64,000 nucleotides of DNA from JBJXGV01 sp046160485 (GCA_046160485.1 JBJXGV010000073.1:87330-151329); one strand, 5' to 3'; counted from the stretch's first letter, positions 36,740-46,966 are shown. Numbers and translations: made by a program. Notes: generated by a model from the letters alone, not told the origin.

Positions 36740-37740
36740 GCCGCTCCCTTCACGGAGGCGCGCGCCGCCAATTCGGATGCGAGGAGAATCGCGGCGACGA
36801 GGCTCGATGCCCGCGCCACACCGCGCCCCGCGATGTCGAACGCGGTCCCATGATCGGGCGATGTGCGGATGAAGGGAAGCCCAATCGTCACGTTGACCGC
36901 CGCGCCGAACGCGGCTTGCTTCACGGGAATGAGCCCTTGGTCGTGATACATCGCGAGGACGGCGTCGAAGCGGTCGCGCGTGTAGATCTCGCCGAAGAGA
37001 ACGTCGGCGGGGAACGGGCCGAGCGCGTCGATCCCCTCGCCGCGCGCGCGCGCAATCGCCGGCGCGATGACGCGAGTCTCCTCGTCGCCGAACAGGCCGC
37101 CCTCGCCAGCGTGCGGGTTGAGCCCCGCGACCGCGATCTTGGGCGACGCGATGCCGAAGCGTTCGACGAGAGTGGCGCGCAAGAGGCGAAGCTTTTCAGC
37201 GAGCGCGTCGGTCGTCAGCGCCGCGGGAACGCGCGATAGCGGCACGTGAATCGTCGCGAGCAGCACGCGCAGCGCGCCCGCGGCGAAAAGCATCCCGTAC
37301 GAACGCGATTTTCCGAGTTCGGCGAGCAGTTCCGTGTGCCCAGGATAGGGAAGCCCCGCCAGATGCCACGCTTCTTTGCTGATGGGCGCCGTCGCGATCG
37401 CGTCGACCTCGCCGCGGAGAATCGCGCGCACGCCGGCGCGCACCGCTTCCGCCGAAACGCGCCCGCTATCCGCAGAGGGTGTGCCGCGCGCGAGCCGGCT
37501 TGTCTCCGCGCGCGCGACCTCCATGACCTCGGGCGCGCCGTTTCCGGAGAGCGAGCGCGCGAGATCCGCGCCTCCGTCGCCTGCGATCCCCGCGCATCCC
37601 CACTCGAAGAGTTCGCGGCTGCCGATGAGAACGGGCGTTGCGCGATCGAGCACCTCGCGGCTCGCCGCGGCCTTCACGGCGATCTCGGGCCCGATCCCGC
37701 ACGGGTCGCCGATCGTGATGCCGATGCGCGGCTTCGACAT
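36736..37740 (-). CDS. pdxA: 4-hydroxythreonine-4-phosphate dehydrogenase PdxA
   Basis: The product is 334 aa. Family features are clear: the N-terminal ITIGDPCGIGPEIAVKA, AISKEAWHLAGLPYPGHTE-like TAPISKEAWHLAGLPYPGHTE, metal-site GLNPHAGEGGLFGDEE and DQGLIPVKQAAFGAAVNVTIGLPFIRTSPDHGTAFDIAG. It oxidises 4-phosphohydroxy-L-threonine for pyridoxal phosphate synthesis. It begins one base after the surA stop and overlaps ftsE by 4 bases. The surA-pdxA order occurs in many diderms. Confidence 0.95.
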   Translation of the reverse strand: MSKPRIGITIGDPCGIGPEIAVKAAASREVLDRATPVLIGSRELFEWGCAGIAGDGGADLARSLSGNGAPEVMEVARAETSRLARGTPSADSGRVSAEAVRAGVRAILRGEVDAIATAPISKEAWHLAGLPYPGHTELLAELGKSRSYGMLFAAGALRVLLATIHVPLSRVPAALTTDALAEKLRLLRATLVERFGIASPKIAVAGLNPHAGEGGLFGDEETRVIAPAIARARGEGIDALGPFPADVLFGEIYTRDRFDAVLAMYHDQGLIPVKQAAFGAAVNVTIGLPFIRTSPDHGTAFDIAGRGVARASSLVAAILLASELAARASVKGAA

Positions 37741-37741
37741 G

Positions 37742-39052
37742 TTAGAGAACGCGAACGTGGATTTCCGAGCGAAGCGTTTCGATCCACGCGCTGAATTCTT
37801 GCGCGGTCTTTTCTTCGCGTGCCGCGTCGCGCAGGTCTTTCTTGATCTCTTCGTAGCGCGGCGCGCGCGCCTCGTCGACGCTCACGAGTTTGAAGACGAG
37901 GAATCCATCGTCGGCTTCGAGCACCTCGGAGATGCCGCCCGGTGCAAGGGGCTCGATGACGGTGCGGTACTCCTCGGGAAGTTCTTCCATCGCGAAGAGC
38001 CCGACGCGTCCGCCTTTGTCGCGCGTCGATTCGTCGTCGGACGCCCACTTCGCGGTTTCGCCGAAGTCGGCGCCGCCGCGAATGGCCTCGAGCGCCGTGT
38101 TCATCCGCGCAAGAGCCGAGTCGCGCGCCGACGCGTCCGTGTTGAAGAGCGCGATGATGTGGTGCGCGCGTACGCCCTCCTCGCGCTTCTCGTCGAGGCG
38201 AATGATGTGAACGCCGATGCGCGTCTCGACGGGGCCGGAGATCTCGCCGGGCGTGAGCGCGTCCACGGCGCTTGCGAACGCGGGCTCCATGTCGGTCGGC
38301 TTGAACTGTCCCAGATCCCCGCCGCGGCTAGCGCTCGGCCCCTCTGAGTATTCCTTCGCGAGTTCTTCGAAGTTGCCGCCGTTCGCCAGCTTCGCGCGCA
38401 CGTCCTCGATTTTCGCGAATGCCGCGTCGCGCGTCGCCCCGCTCGCCCGGCGCCGCACGATAATCTGCGCAAGCTCGAGCCGCTTCGGAAACGTCGGGAT
38501 CTCGGCCTTGTGCGCCTCGTAGAACTTCTGGATGTCATCCTCGGTGACGGTCACCTTGCTGTTGACCTCTTTGTCGAGAACGCGCCGCCCTTTGAGTTGG
38601 TTGCGAATCTCGTCGCGGTAACGCGCCTTGAGGTCTTCTTCCTTCATCCCTTCCTTCGCGAGCTGCGCGCGGAACGCCTCATCCGAGCCGAACTGCCGCC
38701 GCATGTTCGCGATCGACCCTTCGAGCGCCTCGTCGATCTCGCCCTCGGTGACGGTGATCCCTTGCTGATCGGCTTTCGCAAGAACGAGCTGGTCGTCGAT
38801 GAGCTGCTCGAGAGCGCGCGCGCGCAGCGCGGAGTCGGGTGACGCCGCGCCGCCCATCGCCGTCTCTTGCATCTTGAGGAGCGTGATCTCGTCTTCGAGT
38901 TTCGAGAGGAGAATGGCATTGTCGCCCACGACGGCGACGACGCGATCGAGCGTCTCCGCGCGAACGCCCCGCGGGGCGCCCGTTACGCCCGCGGCGCATG
39001 CGGCGACGATCGCGACCCCGAGCGCGAAGACGCGCGCAATGTTAGGACGCAC
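37742..39052 (-). CDS. surA: Periplasmic chaperone and PPIase SurA
   Basis: The product is 436 aa. After a signal peptide (GVAIVAACAAGVTG) comes the SurA N-terminal core with LDRVVAVVGDNAILLSKLEDEI. Two parvulin domains follow, the first with RLELAQIIVRR, FEELAKEYSEGPSASRGGDLGQF and GPVETRIGVHIIRLDEK, the second with VRAHHIIALFNTDAS and ADFGETAKWASDDESTRDKGGRVGLF. A C-terminal helix (EFSAWIETLRSEIHVRVL) completes the chaperone module. It escorts outer-membrane proteins to the Bam machinery. It overlaps the upstream PPIase gene by 11 bases. Confidence 0.92.
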   Translation of the reverse strand: MRPNIARVFALGVAIVAACAAGVTGAPRGVRAETLDRVVAVVGDNAILLSKLEDEITLLKMQETAMGGAASPDSALRARALEQLIDDQLVLAKADQQGITVTEGEIDEALEGSIANMRRQFGSDEAFRAQLAKEGMKEEDLKARYRDEIRNQLKGRRVLDKEVNSKVTVTEDDIQKFYEAHKAEIPTFPKRLELAQIIVRRRASGATRDAAFAKIEDVRAKLANGGNFEELAKEYSEGPSASRGGDLGQFKPTDMEPAFASAVDALTPGEISGPVETRIGVHIIRLDEKREEGVRAHHIIALFNTDASARDSALARMNTALEAIRGGADFGETAKWASDDESTRDKGGRVGLFAMEELPEEYRTVIEPLAPGGISEVLEADDGFLVFKLVSVDEARAPRYEEIKKDLRDAAREEKTAQEFSAWIETLRSEIHVRVL

Positions 39053-40718
39053 CCGCCTCCTCGGCGACGATCGCGTTGAGAGCCTCGTCGTAGATCTTGA
39101 TGTTGAGCGACGTGCGTTTCTCGTTGATCCACTTGTCGAACGTGTCGGTTTCCCTCTGCGTCTTCAAGAATTCGCTGATCTTCTTCTCCGCTTGTTCGTA
39201 CGTCATCGGCACACCGGGCCGAGTCTCGATCATCTGGAAGATGTAGAACGCTTGGTTGTACGCGATCGGGCGCGTGTACTCATTCGGCGCGAGGAGGAAG
39301 ATCGCGTTGTCCATGTTGGGGTCGTTGAAGATGCCCTGCGGAAGGCTATCGACGACGCCTCCCTTCTCGCTCGTGTTCTTATCCTCGCTGTAGCGGCGAA
39401 CGACATCGACGAACGGCTTCCCGGCGACGATCTCGGCGTATGCGCTGTCGATGCGAGCCTGCTGAACCGTGAAGATGTAACGCACGCGCGCGGTCGCCGG
39501 CGTTAAGAGGCTCTCTTGCTTCGCTTGGTAGAACGCGCGTTTCTCGTCTTCCGTGACGACAATGTTGCTGACGAGAGCCGCGTGCACCGCGTCGAGCGAG
39601 AGGCGTTCGCGCTCGCGCTGAATCGCCTCTTGAAAATCGCTCGCCTTCTCGAAGCCGAGCGCTTCCGCTTCCTTGAGCACGAGCTGATTGGTTGCGCGCG
39701 TCAAGAGCCATGTCGTCGGGTCAAAATCCGGATTCGCGAAGTCGGGGCGGAACTGCTGCCCAAGGCTCGTGAGGAAATAGAGAAAGTCCGTGATCGTCCA
39801 ATTCACGGATGTGCCGGCCACGAGGGGAAGCGCCTTCTCGGAATCGCTGAACTGAGGGATTTCTCCGCGTGCCACGGTCGCGAACCGCTCTTTGACCATG
39901 CGGACGTTATCCGGAACCGTCTTGAGCGAGTTCTTCGTTTGGACCTCGGCGAGGTAGCTCTTCCACGCGGCGGCTTCCTTCTTCTGGCGCAGCGACTGAC
40001 GAACCGGAATCTTCTTCGACTCGAACTCGGCCATGTCGGCTTCCTTGCGGTCGGCCATTTGAACGATGTGGTGGCCGCCCATGATCGGTATCGGATCGCT
40101 GATGTCGCCAGGCTTCATCGTTTTCATTTGCTGAGAGAAGAAGTCGAGCGTCGGGTCCGCGATTGCCTTCCAACCCATGTCGCCGCCCTTAGCCGCGTAC
40201 TCGTTCTCGCCGTGTTTCCGCGCCATCTCCTCGAAGTCGGCGCCCGCGCGGATCTGCGCAAGGACCGCGTCGGCCTTCTCCTTGGGGCCGCTGATCCAAA
40301 TATTCCGCAGCCGAACCTGTTCTTGCGACGCCTTGTAGTAGTCCTCGAGTTCCTGCGGGGTGAGTTCGACGGGCTTTTGCCCTTTCTCGATGAACATCCG
40401 CTTGAGGAGCTCGGTTTCGCGCAGGCGCTTCACGCCGCCTTCAACTTCGGCCGACTTCGTGATGCCGCGCGCGTCGGCCTCGCCCATCAGGATTTCCTTG
40501 AGAATCGTCGTCTCGAGGAAGGCCTTCTTCTGTTCGAGAGTTTCGAATGGCGGGCGGTTCGGAGGGGTGATGCGATCGTAGGTGATAAGCAGTTGGCCCG
40601 CGCTGATCTTGCGTCCGCCGACATCGGCGATCACGTCGCCCGTCTGTTTCTTGGCGCAGCCGAATAGAGTCAATGCGGCGATCGCCATGAGGGCGATTCG
40701 GTGATGGCGTGCGTTCAT
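39042..40718 (-). CDS. Lipoprotein peptidyl-prolyl isomerase with two PpiC domains
   Basis: The product is 558 aa. AGGAGG precedes the ATG by 10 bases. The lipoprotein signal has lipobox LTLFGC. A SurA/PrsA-like helical segment holds the first parvulin domain (LRNIWISGPKEKADAVLAQI, then FEEMARKHGENEYAAKGGDMGW, GHHIVQMADRKE). After a linker (WKSYLAEVQTKNSLKTVP) a second helical and parvulin unit follows (VRYIFTVQQARIDSAYAEI, FVDVVRRYSEDKNTSEKGG). It is membrane-anchored in the periplasm and assists folding of exported proteins, in an operon with surA. The second PpiC domain is divergent. Confidence 0.88.
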   Translation of the reverse strand: MNARHHRIALMAIAALTLFGCAKKQTGDVIADVGGRKISAGQLLITYDRITPPNRPPFETLEQKKAFLETTILKEILMGEADARGITKSAEVEGGVKRLRETELLKRMFIEKGQKPVELTPQELEDYYKASQEQVRLRNIWISGPKEKADAVLAQIRAGADFEEMARKHGENEYAAKGGDMGWKAIADPTLDFFSQQMKTMKPGDISDPIPIMGGHHIVQMADRKEADMAEFESKKIPVRQSLRQKKEAAAWKSYLAEVQTKNSLKTVPDNVRMVKERFATVARGEIPQFSDSEKALPLVAGTSVNWTITDFLYFLTSLGQQFRPDFANPDFDPTTWLLTRATNQLVLKEAEALGFEKASDFQEAIQRERERLSLDAVHAALVSNIVVTEDEKRAFYQAKQESLLTPATARVRYIFTVQQARIDSAYAEIVAGKPFVDVVRRYSEDKNTSEKGGVVDSLPQGIFNDPNMDNAIFLLAPNEYTRPIAYNQAFYIFQMIETRPGVPMTYEQAEKKISEFLKTQRETDTFDKWINEKRTSLNIKIYDEALNAIVAEEAGAS

Positions 40719-40769
40719 ACAGGGAAGTCCTCCTATTTGATTATTTCGAGGGTATTCGGCAGAAGAGGT

Positions 40770-43700
40770 TCACATTCTATCGGCCGGTGCCAGCGCCTGC
40801 AAGAGCCTGTGAATCTCCGAGAGGCGCGTCTCTCCTGCGAACCGCGAGAGGTCGACGCGGAGCGAGCGCCCGTCTCCCGCGAGGAACTCGACGGGGGCCG
40901 CGCTCGCTGCAACGACGCGCCCGATCGCGTCGCGCGCGACCTCGCGCGATGCGGCGACTTGAATGCGCGCGCGGCCCTCGCGGAGTCGAACCAGCTCCAC
41001 GCTCGCCTTCTCCGCCGCGAGACGCAACGACCGTAGCGCGAAGAGGTTTTGCGTGACCGCGGGGCACACCCCGTAGCGGTCCCGCAGTTCCGCCTCGAGG
41101 CTGGCCACCTCCTCCTCGGTCGTCGTCTTCGCGAGGCGCTTATAGAAGTCGAGTCGCTGCTCGCTCTCTTCGATGAGCGATTCGGGGATGAACGCGTCGA
41201 CATCGGCTTCGATGCGCGCGGCGATGGTGTCGTGCTCCGGCTCGCCGCGGATTTCACGCACGGCTTCCTCGAGGAGGCGGCAGTAGAGATCGAATCCGAC
41301 CGCCGCGACGTAGCCGTGTTGCTCCGGGCCGAGAAGATTTCCCGCGCCGCGGATCTCGAGATCTTTCATGGCGATCTTGAATCCCGATCCGAGTTCGGTG
41401 AAATCCTGGAGCGCGTTGAGGCGCTTCATGGCGACCTCGGTCAGCGCGCGCTTCGGCGGCGTGACGAGATACGCGTACGCGTTGACGTTCGTTCGCCCGA
41501 CGCGCCCGCGAAGCTGGTAGAGCTGCGCAAGCCCCATCTCATCCGCACGGTTGACGATGATCGTGTTCACCGACGGAATGTCGAGTCCCGACTCGATGAT
41601 CATCGTGGAGATCAGGACATCGTATTTGCGATCGAGAAACTCGAGCATGATGTTCTCGAGCGCGCGTTCGCCCATCTGCCCGTGCGCCGTCGCGCACCGC
41701 ACCTCCGGCACGATCTTGTGAATGTGCGCCGCGACCGTGTTGATCGTTTCGATGCGGTTGTGCACGACGAAGACCTGGCCGCCGCGGTCGATCTCGCGAA
41801 GGATCGCGCCGGCGATCACCTCGTCGTTCCACTCGATCACTTCGGTTTCGATCGGCAGGCGCCCCGGCGGCGGCGTGTCGATGACCGACATGTCGCGCAC
41901 GCCGAGAAGCGCCATATGCATCGTGCGCGGAATCGGCGTCGCGGTGAGCGTGAGGACGTCGACGAGCCGCCGGAATTTCTTGAGGCGCTCCTTGTGCGCG
42001 ACGCCGAAGCGCTGCTCTTCGTCGATCACGACGAGCCCGAGATCTTTGAACGCGATGTCTTTCTGGAGAAGGCGGTGCGTGCCGATCACGATGTCGATTT
42101 CACCTGCGGCGAGAAGTTGCACGATTTGCTTCTGCTGCGCTGCCGTGCGGAACCGCGAGAGCATCTCGACCTTCACCGGGAAGTCGGCGACGCGCTCGCG
42201 AAACGTGTTGAGGTGCTGCTCGGCAAGGAGCGTCGTCGGCACGAGAATCGCGGCCTGCTTTCCCTCCATCACGACCTTGAACGCCGCGCGCACCGCGACC
42301 TCGGTTTTCCCATAGCCGACGTCGCCGCAGACGAGGCGGTCCATCGGCCGCTCCTTCTCGAGATCGGCCTTCACTTCCGTGATCGCGCGGAGTTGGTCCG
42401 GCGTCTCCTCGTAGAGGAACGACGATTCGATCTCCTGCTGCCAATGCGTGTCGGGGCCGAACGGGTGGCCGGGGCGCGACTGCCGCGCGGCATACAGAGC
42501 AATCAGCTCGTCAGCCATCTCCTTGATCGCCTTCTTCGTGCGCGCCTTGGTTCGCGCCCACTCTTTGCCGCCGATGCGATCGAGTTTCGGCGGCTCGCCG
42601 TCCTTGCCGACGTACTTTTCGAGAAGGTCGAGCTGGTCGGTCGGCACGAAGAGTTTGTCGCCGCCTTGATACGCGACGAGCACGCAGTCGTGCCGCCGTC
42701 CCTCGACTTCGATCGATTCGAGGCGAACGAAGCGGCCGATGCCGTGCGTGACGTGCACGACGACATCACCTTCGCGCAGCGCGCGAAAATCCTCGACCGG
42801 CCCCGCGCCGCGATAACGCGGGTAGCGCCGTTTGCGCCGGTACCGATTGAAGAGTTCGTGATCGGTGAAGATGACGAGCCCGGCCTCTCGCAGCGAAAAG
42901 CCTTCGTGAAGCGCGCCCACCGCGATCGTGACCGCGCCGGCGTACGCGTCGAGGAGTTCGCGAAGTCGGTCGGCCTGCCCGACGTTGTCGCAGAGAAGAA
43001 ACAGCTCGTGGTCGGCGCCAAGGCGCGCAATGTCGTCGCGCAAGAGTTTGATGCTTCCCGCGTACGCGGGCTGCGGCGTCGATTGAAATGTCGCGGTGAA
43101 GACGCCGTCGCTCTGGGCCGCGCCCGCGTCGGCGTGGCTTGCGCGCTTGGGCGCGATCTCGATCGACGGGCGCGTGCGGACGGCGTCGGTGATTTCGCGC
43201 AGCGATGCGAAGAGCGCGCCCGGCGCCGGAAGCGCCGCCTCGGCCTCGGCGTCCGCCGCGATGCGCGCGTCGCGAAAACGCTCCGCCTCCTCGAAGAGGT
43301 GCACCTCGTGCGGCTCGAGATCGCTCCACTCGGGCCGCACGATCACGACATCCGGCGCGATGTAGTCGAGGACGGTTGCAAGGCGCGGGAAGTAGTGCGG
43401 CGCGAGGTTCTCGATGCCGTCGAAGAATGAGCCGCGCCGCACGTTTTCGCCCAAGAGCCCCGGGAGCGGGCACTCCGCCGCGCGCGCGCGTGTCGGCGCT
43501 GTGAGCGGGATCTCCGTTTGCGGCGCGATGACGGCTTCGTCGATCGTCCCGCGCGAACGCTGCGTTCGCGGATCGAACTCGCGAATCGAGTCCACGCCGT
43601 CGTCGCCGAACTCGATGCGCACCGGGTACTCGCGTCCGTGCGGGAAGATGTCTACGATGCCGCCGCGCAGGCTCATCGTGCCGGGCTCTTCGACGACGGG

Positions 43701-44207
43701 GAAGCGGTCGAAGCCGAGCGCGATGAGCAGCTCCGCGACTTCGCGCGGCTCGAACGGGTCGGTGGCGCGGAGCGTGACGCTTGCCTCGGCTAAGGCCTCG
43801 GGCGGCAACACGCGCTGGAGCAGTCCGCGCGTCGTCGTCACGACGGCGAGACGCTCTCCGCGTGCGAGCCGTAAGAGCGTATTCATCCGCGCTGCGACCG
43901 TGACCGGGTGCGCGGATTTTTCTTCGAACGGAAGCGTTTCGAGATTTGGAAACGTCGCGACGCGTTCGGCGCCGAGAATCAGCCCGAGATCGTGCTCGAG
44001 TGCGTCGAGCGCCTCGTGATCGGGCGCCACGAATAGAGCGCCGCGTTCGGCCGCCTCGGCGAGAGCGCCGGAGACGAGCCCGCGCGACGAACCCGTGAGC
44101 CCGGCGAGGCGAACCGCGCCGCCGCGCGCCACGCGCTCGACGAGGTCGCGCCAGTTCGGAATGCGCGCAACCCCCGATCGAATGGAATCACGCAGCGCGT
44201 CGCTCAC
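40770..44207 (-). CDS. mfd: Transcription-repair coupling factor Mfd
   Basis: The product is 1145 aa with a GTG start. N-terminal UvrB-homology domain (GSSRGLVSGALAEAAERGALF, RMNTLLRLARGERLAVVTTTR) is followed by the RNA polymerase interaction domain (LREGDVVVHVTHGIGRFVRLE...), the RecG-like helicase with Walker A RLVCGDVGYGKTEVAVRAAF, Walker B VVIDEEQRFGV, motif III TLTATPIPRTMHMAL and motif VI LYQLRGRVGRTN, and the C-terminal TRCF domain. Mfd removes RNA polymerase stalled at DNA damage and recruits UvrA. It overlaps the upstream VWA gene by 20 bases. Confidence 0.97.
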   Translation of the reverse strand: MSDALRDSIRSGVARIPNWRDLVERVARGGAVRLAGLTGSSRGLVSGALAEAAERGALFVAPDHEALDALEHDLGLILGAERVATFPNLETLPFEEKSAHPVTVAARMNTLLRLARGERLAVVTTTRGLLQRVLPPEALAEASVTLRATDPFEPREVAELLIALGFDRFPVVEEPGTMSLRGGIVDIFPHGREYPVRIEFGDDGVDSIREFDPRTQRSRGTIDEAVIAPQTEIPLTAPTRARAAECPLPGLLGENVRRGSFFDGIENLAPHYFPRLATVLDYIAPDVVIVRPEWSDLEPHEVHLFEEAERFRDARIAADAEAEAALPAPGALFASLREITDAVRTRPSIEIAPKRASHADAGAAQSDGVFTATFQSTPQPAYAGSIKLLRDDIARLGADHELFLLCDNVGQADRLRELLDAYAGAVTIAVGALHEGFSLREAGLVIFTDHELFNRYRRKRRYPRYRGAGPVEDFRALREGDVVVHVTHGIGRFVRLESIEVEGRRHDCVLVAYQGGDKLFVPTDQLDLLEKYVGKDGEPPKLDRIGGKEWARTKARTKKAIKEMADELIALYAARQSRPGHPFGPDTHWQQEIESSFLYEETPDQLRAITEVKADLEKERPMDRLVCGDVGYGKTEVAVRAAFKVVMEGKQAAILVPTTLLAEQHLNTFRERVADFPVKVEMLSRFRTAAQQKQIVQLLAAGEIDIVIGTHRLLQKDIAFKDLGLVVIDEEQRFGVAHKERLKKFRRLVDVLTLTATPIPRTMHMALLGVRDMSVIDTPPPGRLPIETEVIEWNDEVIAGAILREIDRGGQVFVVHNRIETINTVAAHIHKIVPEVRCATAHGQMGERALENIMLEFLDRKYDVLISTMIIESGLDIPSVNTIIVNRADEMGLAQLYQLRGRVGRTNVNAYAYLVTPPKRALTEVAMKRLNALQDFTELGSGFKIAMKDLEIRGAGNLLGPEQHGYVAAVGFDLYCRLLEEAVREIRGEPEHDTIAARIEADVDAFIPESLIEESEQRLDFYKRLAKTTTEEEVASLEAELRDRYGVCPAVTQNLFALRSLRLAAEKASVELVRLREGRARIQVAASREVARDAIGRVVAASAAPVEFLAGDGRSLRVDLSRFAGETRLSEIHRLLQALAPADRM

Positions 44208-46311
44208 TCGATTGCGACTCGTTGGTTGGGAAGCTGCCGCGCGCGAGAAACGCTTCGACGAGCGCGACGATGAGTGCGGCGATCAAGAGCTCGCGCCAGT
44301 ATTCGCGCCCGAAGCGGGCGGCGAGGATCGCGCGGCGAACCTCGGCGTCGGGCGCGACGATCTCGGCGCCCGGAAGCGACTCGGCGATTTCGTCGCGCGC
44401 AAGCGGCGCGAGATCCGACTCGGCGGGATCGATCCCCGCGGCGAACGAGAATTCGGAGCCCGCGGCGCGGAGCGTGTAAAACCCGGCGCGGTCCGTCTCG
44501 CGAACCTCGGCCACGAGTCCGGCGGCATCCTCCTTCGGTGCGACGCGCGCGGAGGCGCCATCGGGACGAACGACGGTGATCTCGCTCGCATCGGGGAGAT
44601 CGCGCAGGAGCCGGCGGTACGGCCGTCCGACGAGCACGTTCATCGACTGCGCGCTTTCGGCGCGCGCGAGGTGCTTGACGGCCTCGTGGAGAAACGGCAC
44701 GAACGCCGGATCGCGCGGAAGCGAAGTCCACGCAGGATCGGCGGAGAACGTGGCGAGAAGCACGCGGCCGGCGCCGGCGCGCTCGCCCTCGGCGGCCGCG
44801 ACCGCGCCGCCGCCGAAGTTCGCGATCGCGCGCGCCCCCGCCGAAAGCCGCGCGCCGAAGTAGCGCAAGAACTTCGTGTCGCGCAGAAGGCGTGCCTGGT
44901 GCTCGCCGAACGGCGCGAAGATCGGGTGCCCCGCGGCGACATCGTCGATGCGCGCGAAACTCCCCGCGAACTCCGTCGGCGCCGCGTCGAGTTGTACCGG
45001 AAGCCCGAGGCGCGGGAGCAGGTCCTTGTTGTAGAAATTCGCATCGAGGTTGCGTCCGGGGAACACGAGGATGCCGCCGCCGCGAGAGTTGAACTCGACG
45101 AGGCGCGCAAGCTCGTCTTCGGCGATGCGACCCACCTCGGCGAGGACCACGGCGCCGAATGGCGCCAGATCCGGCACGCCGCCGCGCGACGAGTGCGCGT
45201 GCGTCACGCGAAAGAACGACTCGGCGCCTTCGACGGGCGCGAGGGCGCGCGCCACGTGGTAGCCGCTCGCGCGCTCCGACTCGCCGCGCCCGTCGAGCAC
45301 GAGCACGCGAATCCCTTCGGCGAGGCTCATCACGAACGGGCGCGAGTTATCCGCCGCAAGATCGGGTGCATCGATCGTCACCGTTCCCTTGTGATCACCG
45401 CGCGACGGCAGCGTGAGCGTGTACACGACGGTCTGCTTCTCGCCGGGCTCGAGCGTGACGAGCCGCCGCTCGCGCTCTTGCCCATCGACGTTGAGCGCCG
45501 CGACCATCTCGAGCGCGCCGTCGCCGCCGAACCGCGCCACGTCCGCTTCGATGCGCACGGCGCCGCTCCCCACGCGATCTTCCCGCCACTCGACGCGCGT
45601 GACCGCGGCGTTCCCGCCGCGCGCCGCTTCGACCGGCATCACGTACGTCCGCGTATCCGCCGGGAGCGCGGATTTCAGCGCAGTCCGCGCGCTCTCCGGA
45701 ATCAGATTCGATTGGAAGTCGGAGATGATGTAGAGCTCGCGATTCGTCGCGCGTGCTTCGCTCAAGAGGCGCGCTGCGGTCTGCACCGCGGTCGAAAGTT
45801 GCGATGCACCGTCCGTCGGCGCGGCGCGGTTCAACTCGTCGCGCAGGTGGTCGCGCGAACGCGTCAGTCCCGGTTCGGCGCCCGGCGGCAACGCACTCGC
45901 CACGAGAAGCGCCGTCTCGTCGTCGTCCTTGAGCAATTCGACGACGCTCTGGGCGCGCGCGCGGGCGGCCGCGAATCGCGACTCGCCGCCGACCTCCGCG
46001 CCCATCGAAGCGCTTCCGTCGATAATGATGACCGCCGCGGTGGCGCCGCCGCTCCCGAGACCGAAGAGCGAATTTCGGAGCGTCGGCCGCGCGAACGCGA
46101 GCGCGATCAAGAGCAAGAGAAGAACGCGCAGAGCGAGTAGGAGAATTTGCGTGAGCCGGAACCGCCGGCGCCGTTTCTCTTCGAGGCGGCGAATAAAATC
46201 GATGCTTCCGAATGGAAGCCGCTTCGCGCGCTGCCGCGAAAGTAAATGTATGAGAACCGGCAGCGCCGCCGCGGCGAGGCCGAACAGAAATAGCGAATTG
46301 AGGAATGACAC
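44188..46311 (-). CDS. BatA-type membrane protein with VWA domain
   Basis: The product is 707 aa, with a GTG start preceded by GGAG. The N-terminal BatA region is typical: SFLNSLFLFGLAAAALPVLIHLLSRQRAKRL, then the second helix ILLLALRVLLLLLIALAFARP. A von Willebrand A domain with MIDAS motif DGSASMG (residues about 92-98) follows. Most of the rest is a glutamine-amidotransferase-like and beta-rich region (VVLAEVGRIAEDELARLVEF, RGGGILVFPGRNLD), with a C-terminal helix. It belongs to the MoxR/DUF58/Bat system, whose other members lie just upstream. It overlaps mfd by 20 bases. Confidence 0.85.
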   Translation of the reverse strand: MSFLNSLFLFGLAAAALPVLIHLLSRQRAKRLPFGSIDFIRRLEEKRRRRFRLTQILLLALRVLLLLLIALAFARPTLRNSLFGLGSGGATAAVIIIDGSASMGAEVGGESRFAAARARAQSVVELLKDDDETALLVASALPPGAEPGLTRSRDHLRDELNRAAPTDGASQLSTAVQTAARLLSEARATNRELYIISDFQSNLIPESARTALKSALPADTRTYVMPVEAARGGNAAVTRVEWREDRVGSGAVRIEADVARFGGDGALEMVAALNVDGQERERRLVTLEPGEKQTVVYTLTLPSRGDHKGTVTIDAPDLAADNSRPFVMSLAEGIRVLVLDGRGESERASGYHVARALAPVEGAESFFRVTHAHSSRGGVPDLAPFGAVVLAEVGRIAEDELARLVEFNSRGGGILVFPGRNLDANFYNKDLLPRLGLPVQLDAAPTEFAGSFARIDDVAAGHPIFAPFGEHQARLLRDTKFLRYFGARLSAGARAIANFGGGAVAAAEGERAGAGRVLLATFSADPAWTSLPRDPAFVPFLHEAVKHLARAESAQSMNVLVGRPYRRLLRDLPDASEITVVRPDGASARVAPKEDAAGLVAEVRETDRAGFYTLRAAGSEFSFAAGIDPAESDLAPLARDEIAESLPGAEIVAPDAEVRRAILAARFGREYWRELLIAALIVALVEAFLARGSFPTNESQSSERRAA

Positions 46312-46408
46312 CGCGGTGACTCCGAGGGGAGAGAGTTGAACTCGTAGATACTACGCGGCGTGCGTTGATGCTTCAATCGCCCGCGATGGCCGTCGCGGCC
46401 GCCGGCGT

Positions 46409-46966
46409 TTACAGGAACGGATTCCGGTCGCTAATCCAGATCGCCTCCGCGCGCGTACGACCCGCGTTTTTCATGGTGTGCGGCGCCGCCGCGTTGAAAT
46501 GAATGCTGTCGCCGGCGCGCAGAGTGTGGCGATCGTCGCCGACACACACCTCGATCGTTCCGCGAAGAACCACGGCGCACTCTTCCCCTTCGTGCTCGCG
46601 GCGCTTCGTTTCCTTGCTTCCCTCGGCGAGCGCGACGTGGAAGAACTGCAAATCGCCGCCGGTGATCCCGCCCGAAAGCGCTTCGACCTGAATCCCGTTG
46701 CGCTCATGGCGCACCGAGTTGCGCTCGTCCTTGCGCACGATCGAAACCTCGGTGACCGCGCGGTCCTCCACGAAATACGGGAGCGTCTTGTCGAGCGCGC
46801 GCGCGAGCTTCTCGAGCGCGCCGATCGTCGGCGAGGTCTTTCCCCGCTCGATTTGCGAGGTATGGGTCATCGATACACCGGAGCGCGCCTCGACCTCTTT
46901 GAGCGTGAGGCCGCGTTCGACGCGGACGGCTTTGATGCGCCGGCCGAGTTCTTCCTTCGTGGGCAT
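46409..46966 (-). CDS. XRE-family transcriptional regulator with cupin sensor
   Basis: The product is 185 aa. The start at 46966 has AAGGAGAC upstream. An N-terminal helix-turn-helix (LGRRIKAVRVERGLTLKEVEARSGVSMTHTSQIERGKTSPTIGALEKLARAL) is joined to a C-terminal cupin barrel (REHEGEECAVVLRGTIEVCVGDDRHTLRAGDSIHFNAAAPHTMKN) with a metal-binding His/Glu set. Similar proteins repress or activate polyamine, amino acid or envelope genes by binding small ligands. It sits between moxR-DUF58 and batA-VWA on the same strand with gaps of 212 and 97 bases, so it may be autonomously transcribed. The ligand is unknown. Confidence 0.88.
   Translation of the reverse strand: MPTKEELGRRIKAVRVERGLTLKEVEARSGVSMTHTSQIERGKTSPTIGALEKLARALDKTLPYFVEDRAVTEVSIVRKDERNSVRHERNGIQVEALSGGITGGDLQFFHVALAEGSKETKRREHEGEECAVVLRGTIEVCVGDDRHTLRAGDSIHFNAAAPHTMKNAGRTRAEAIWISDRNPFL

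Noticed and set aside
41049..43430. A 793-codon plus-strand frame opposite mfd
   Set aside because: Antisense shadow of a highly conserved gene; composition typical of GC-skewed complement frames.
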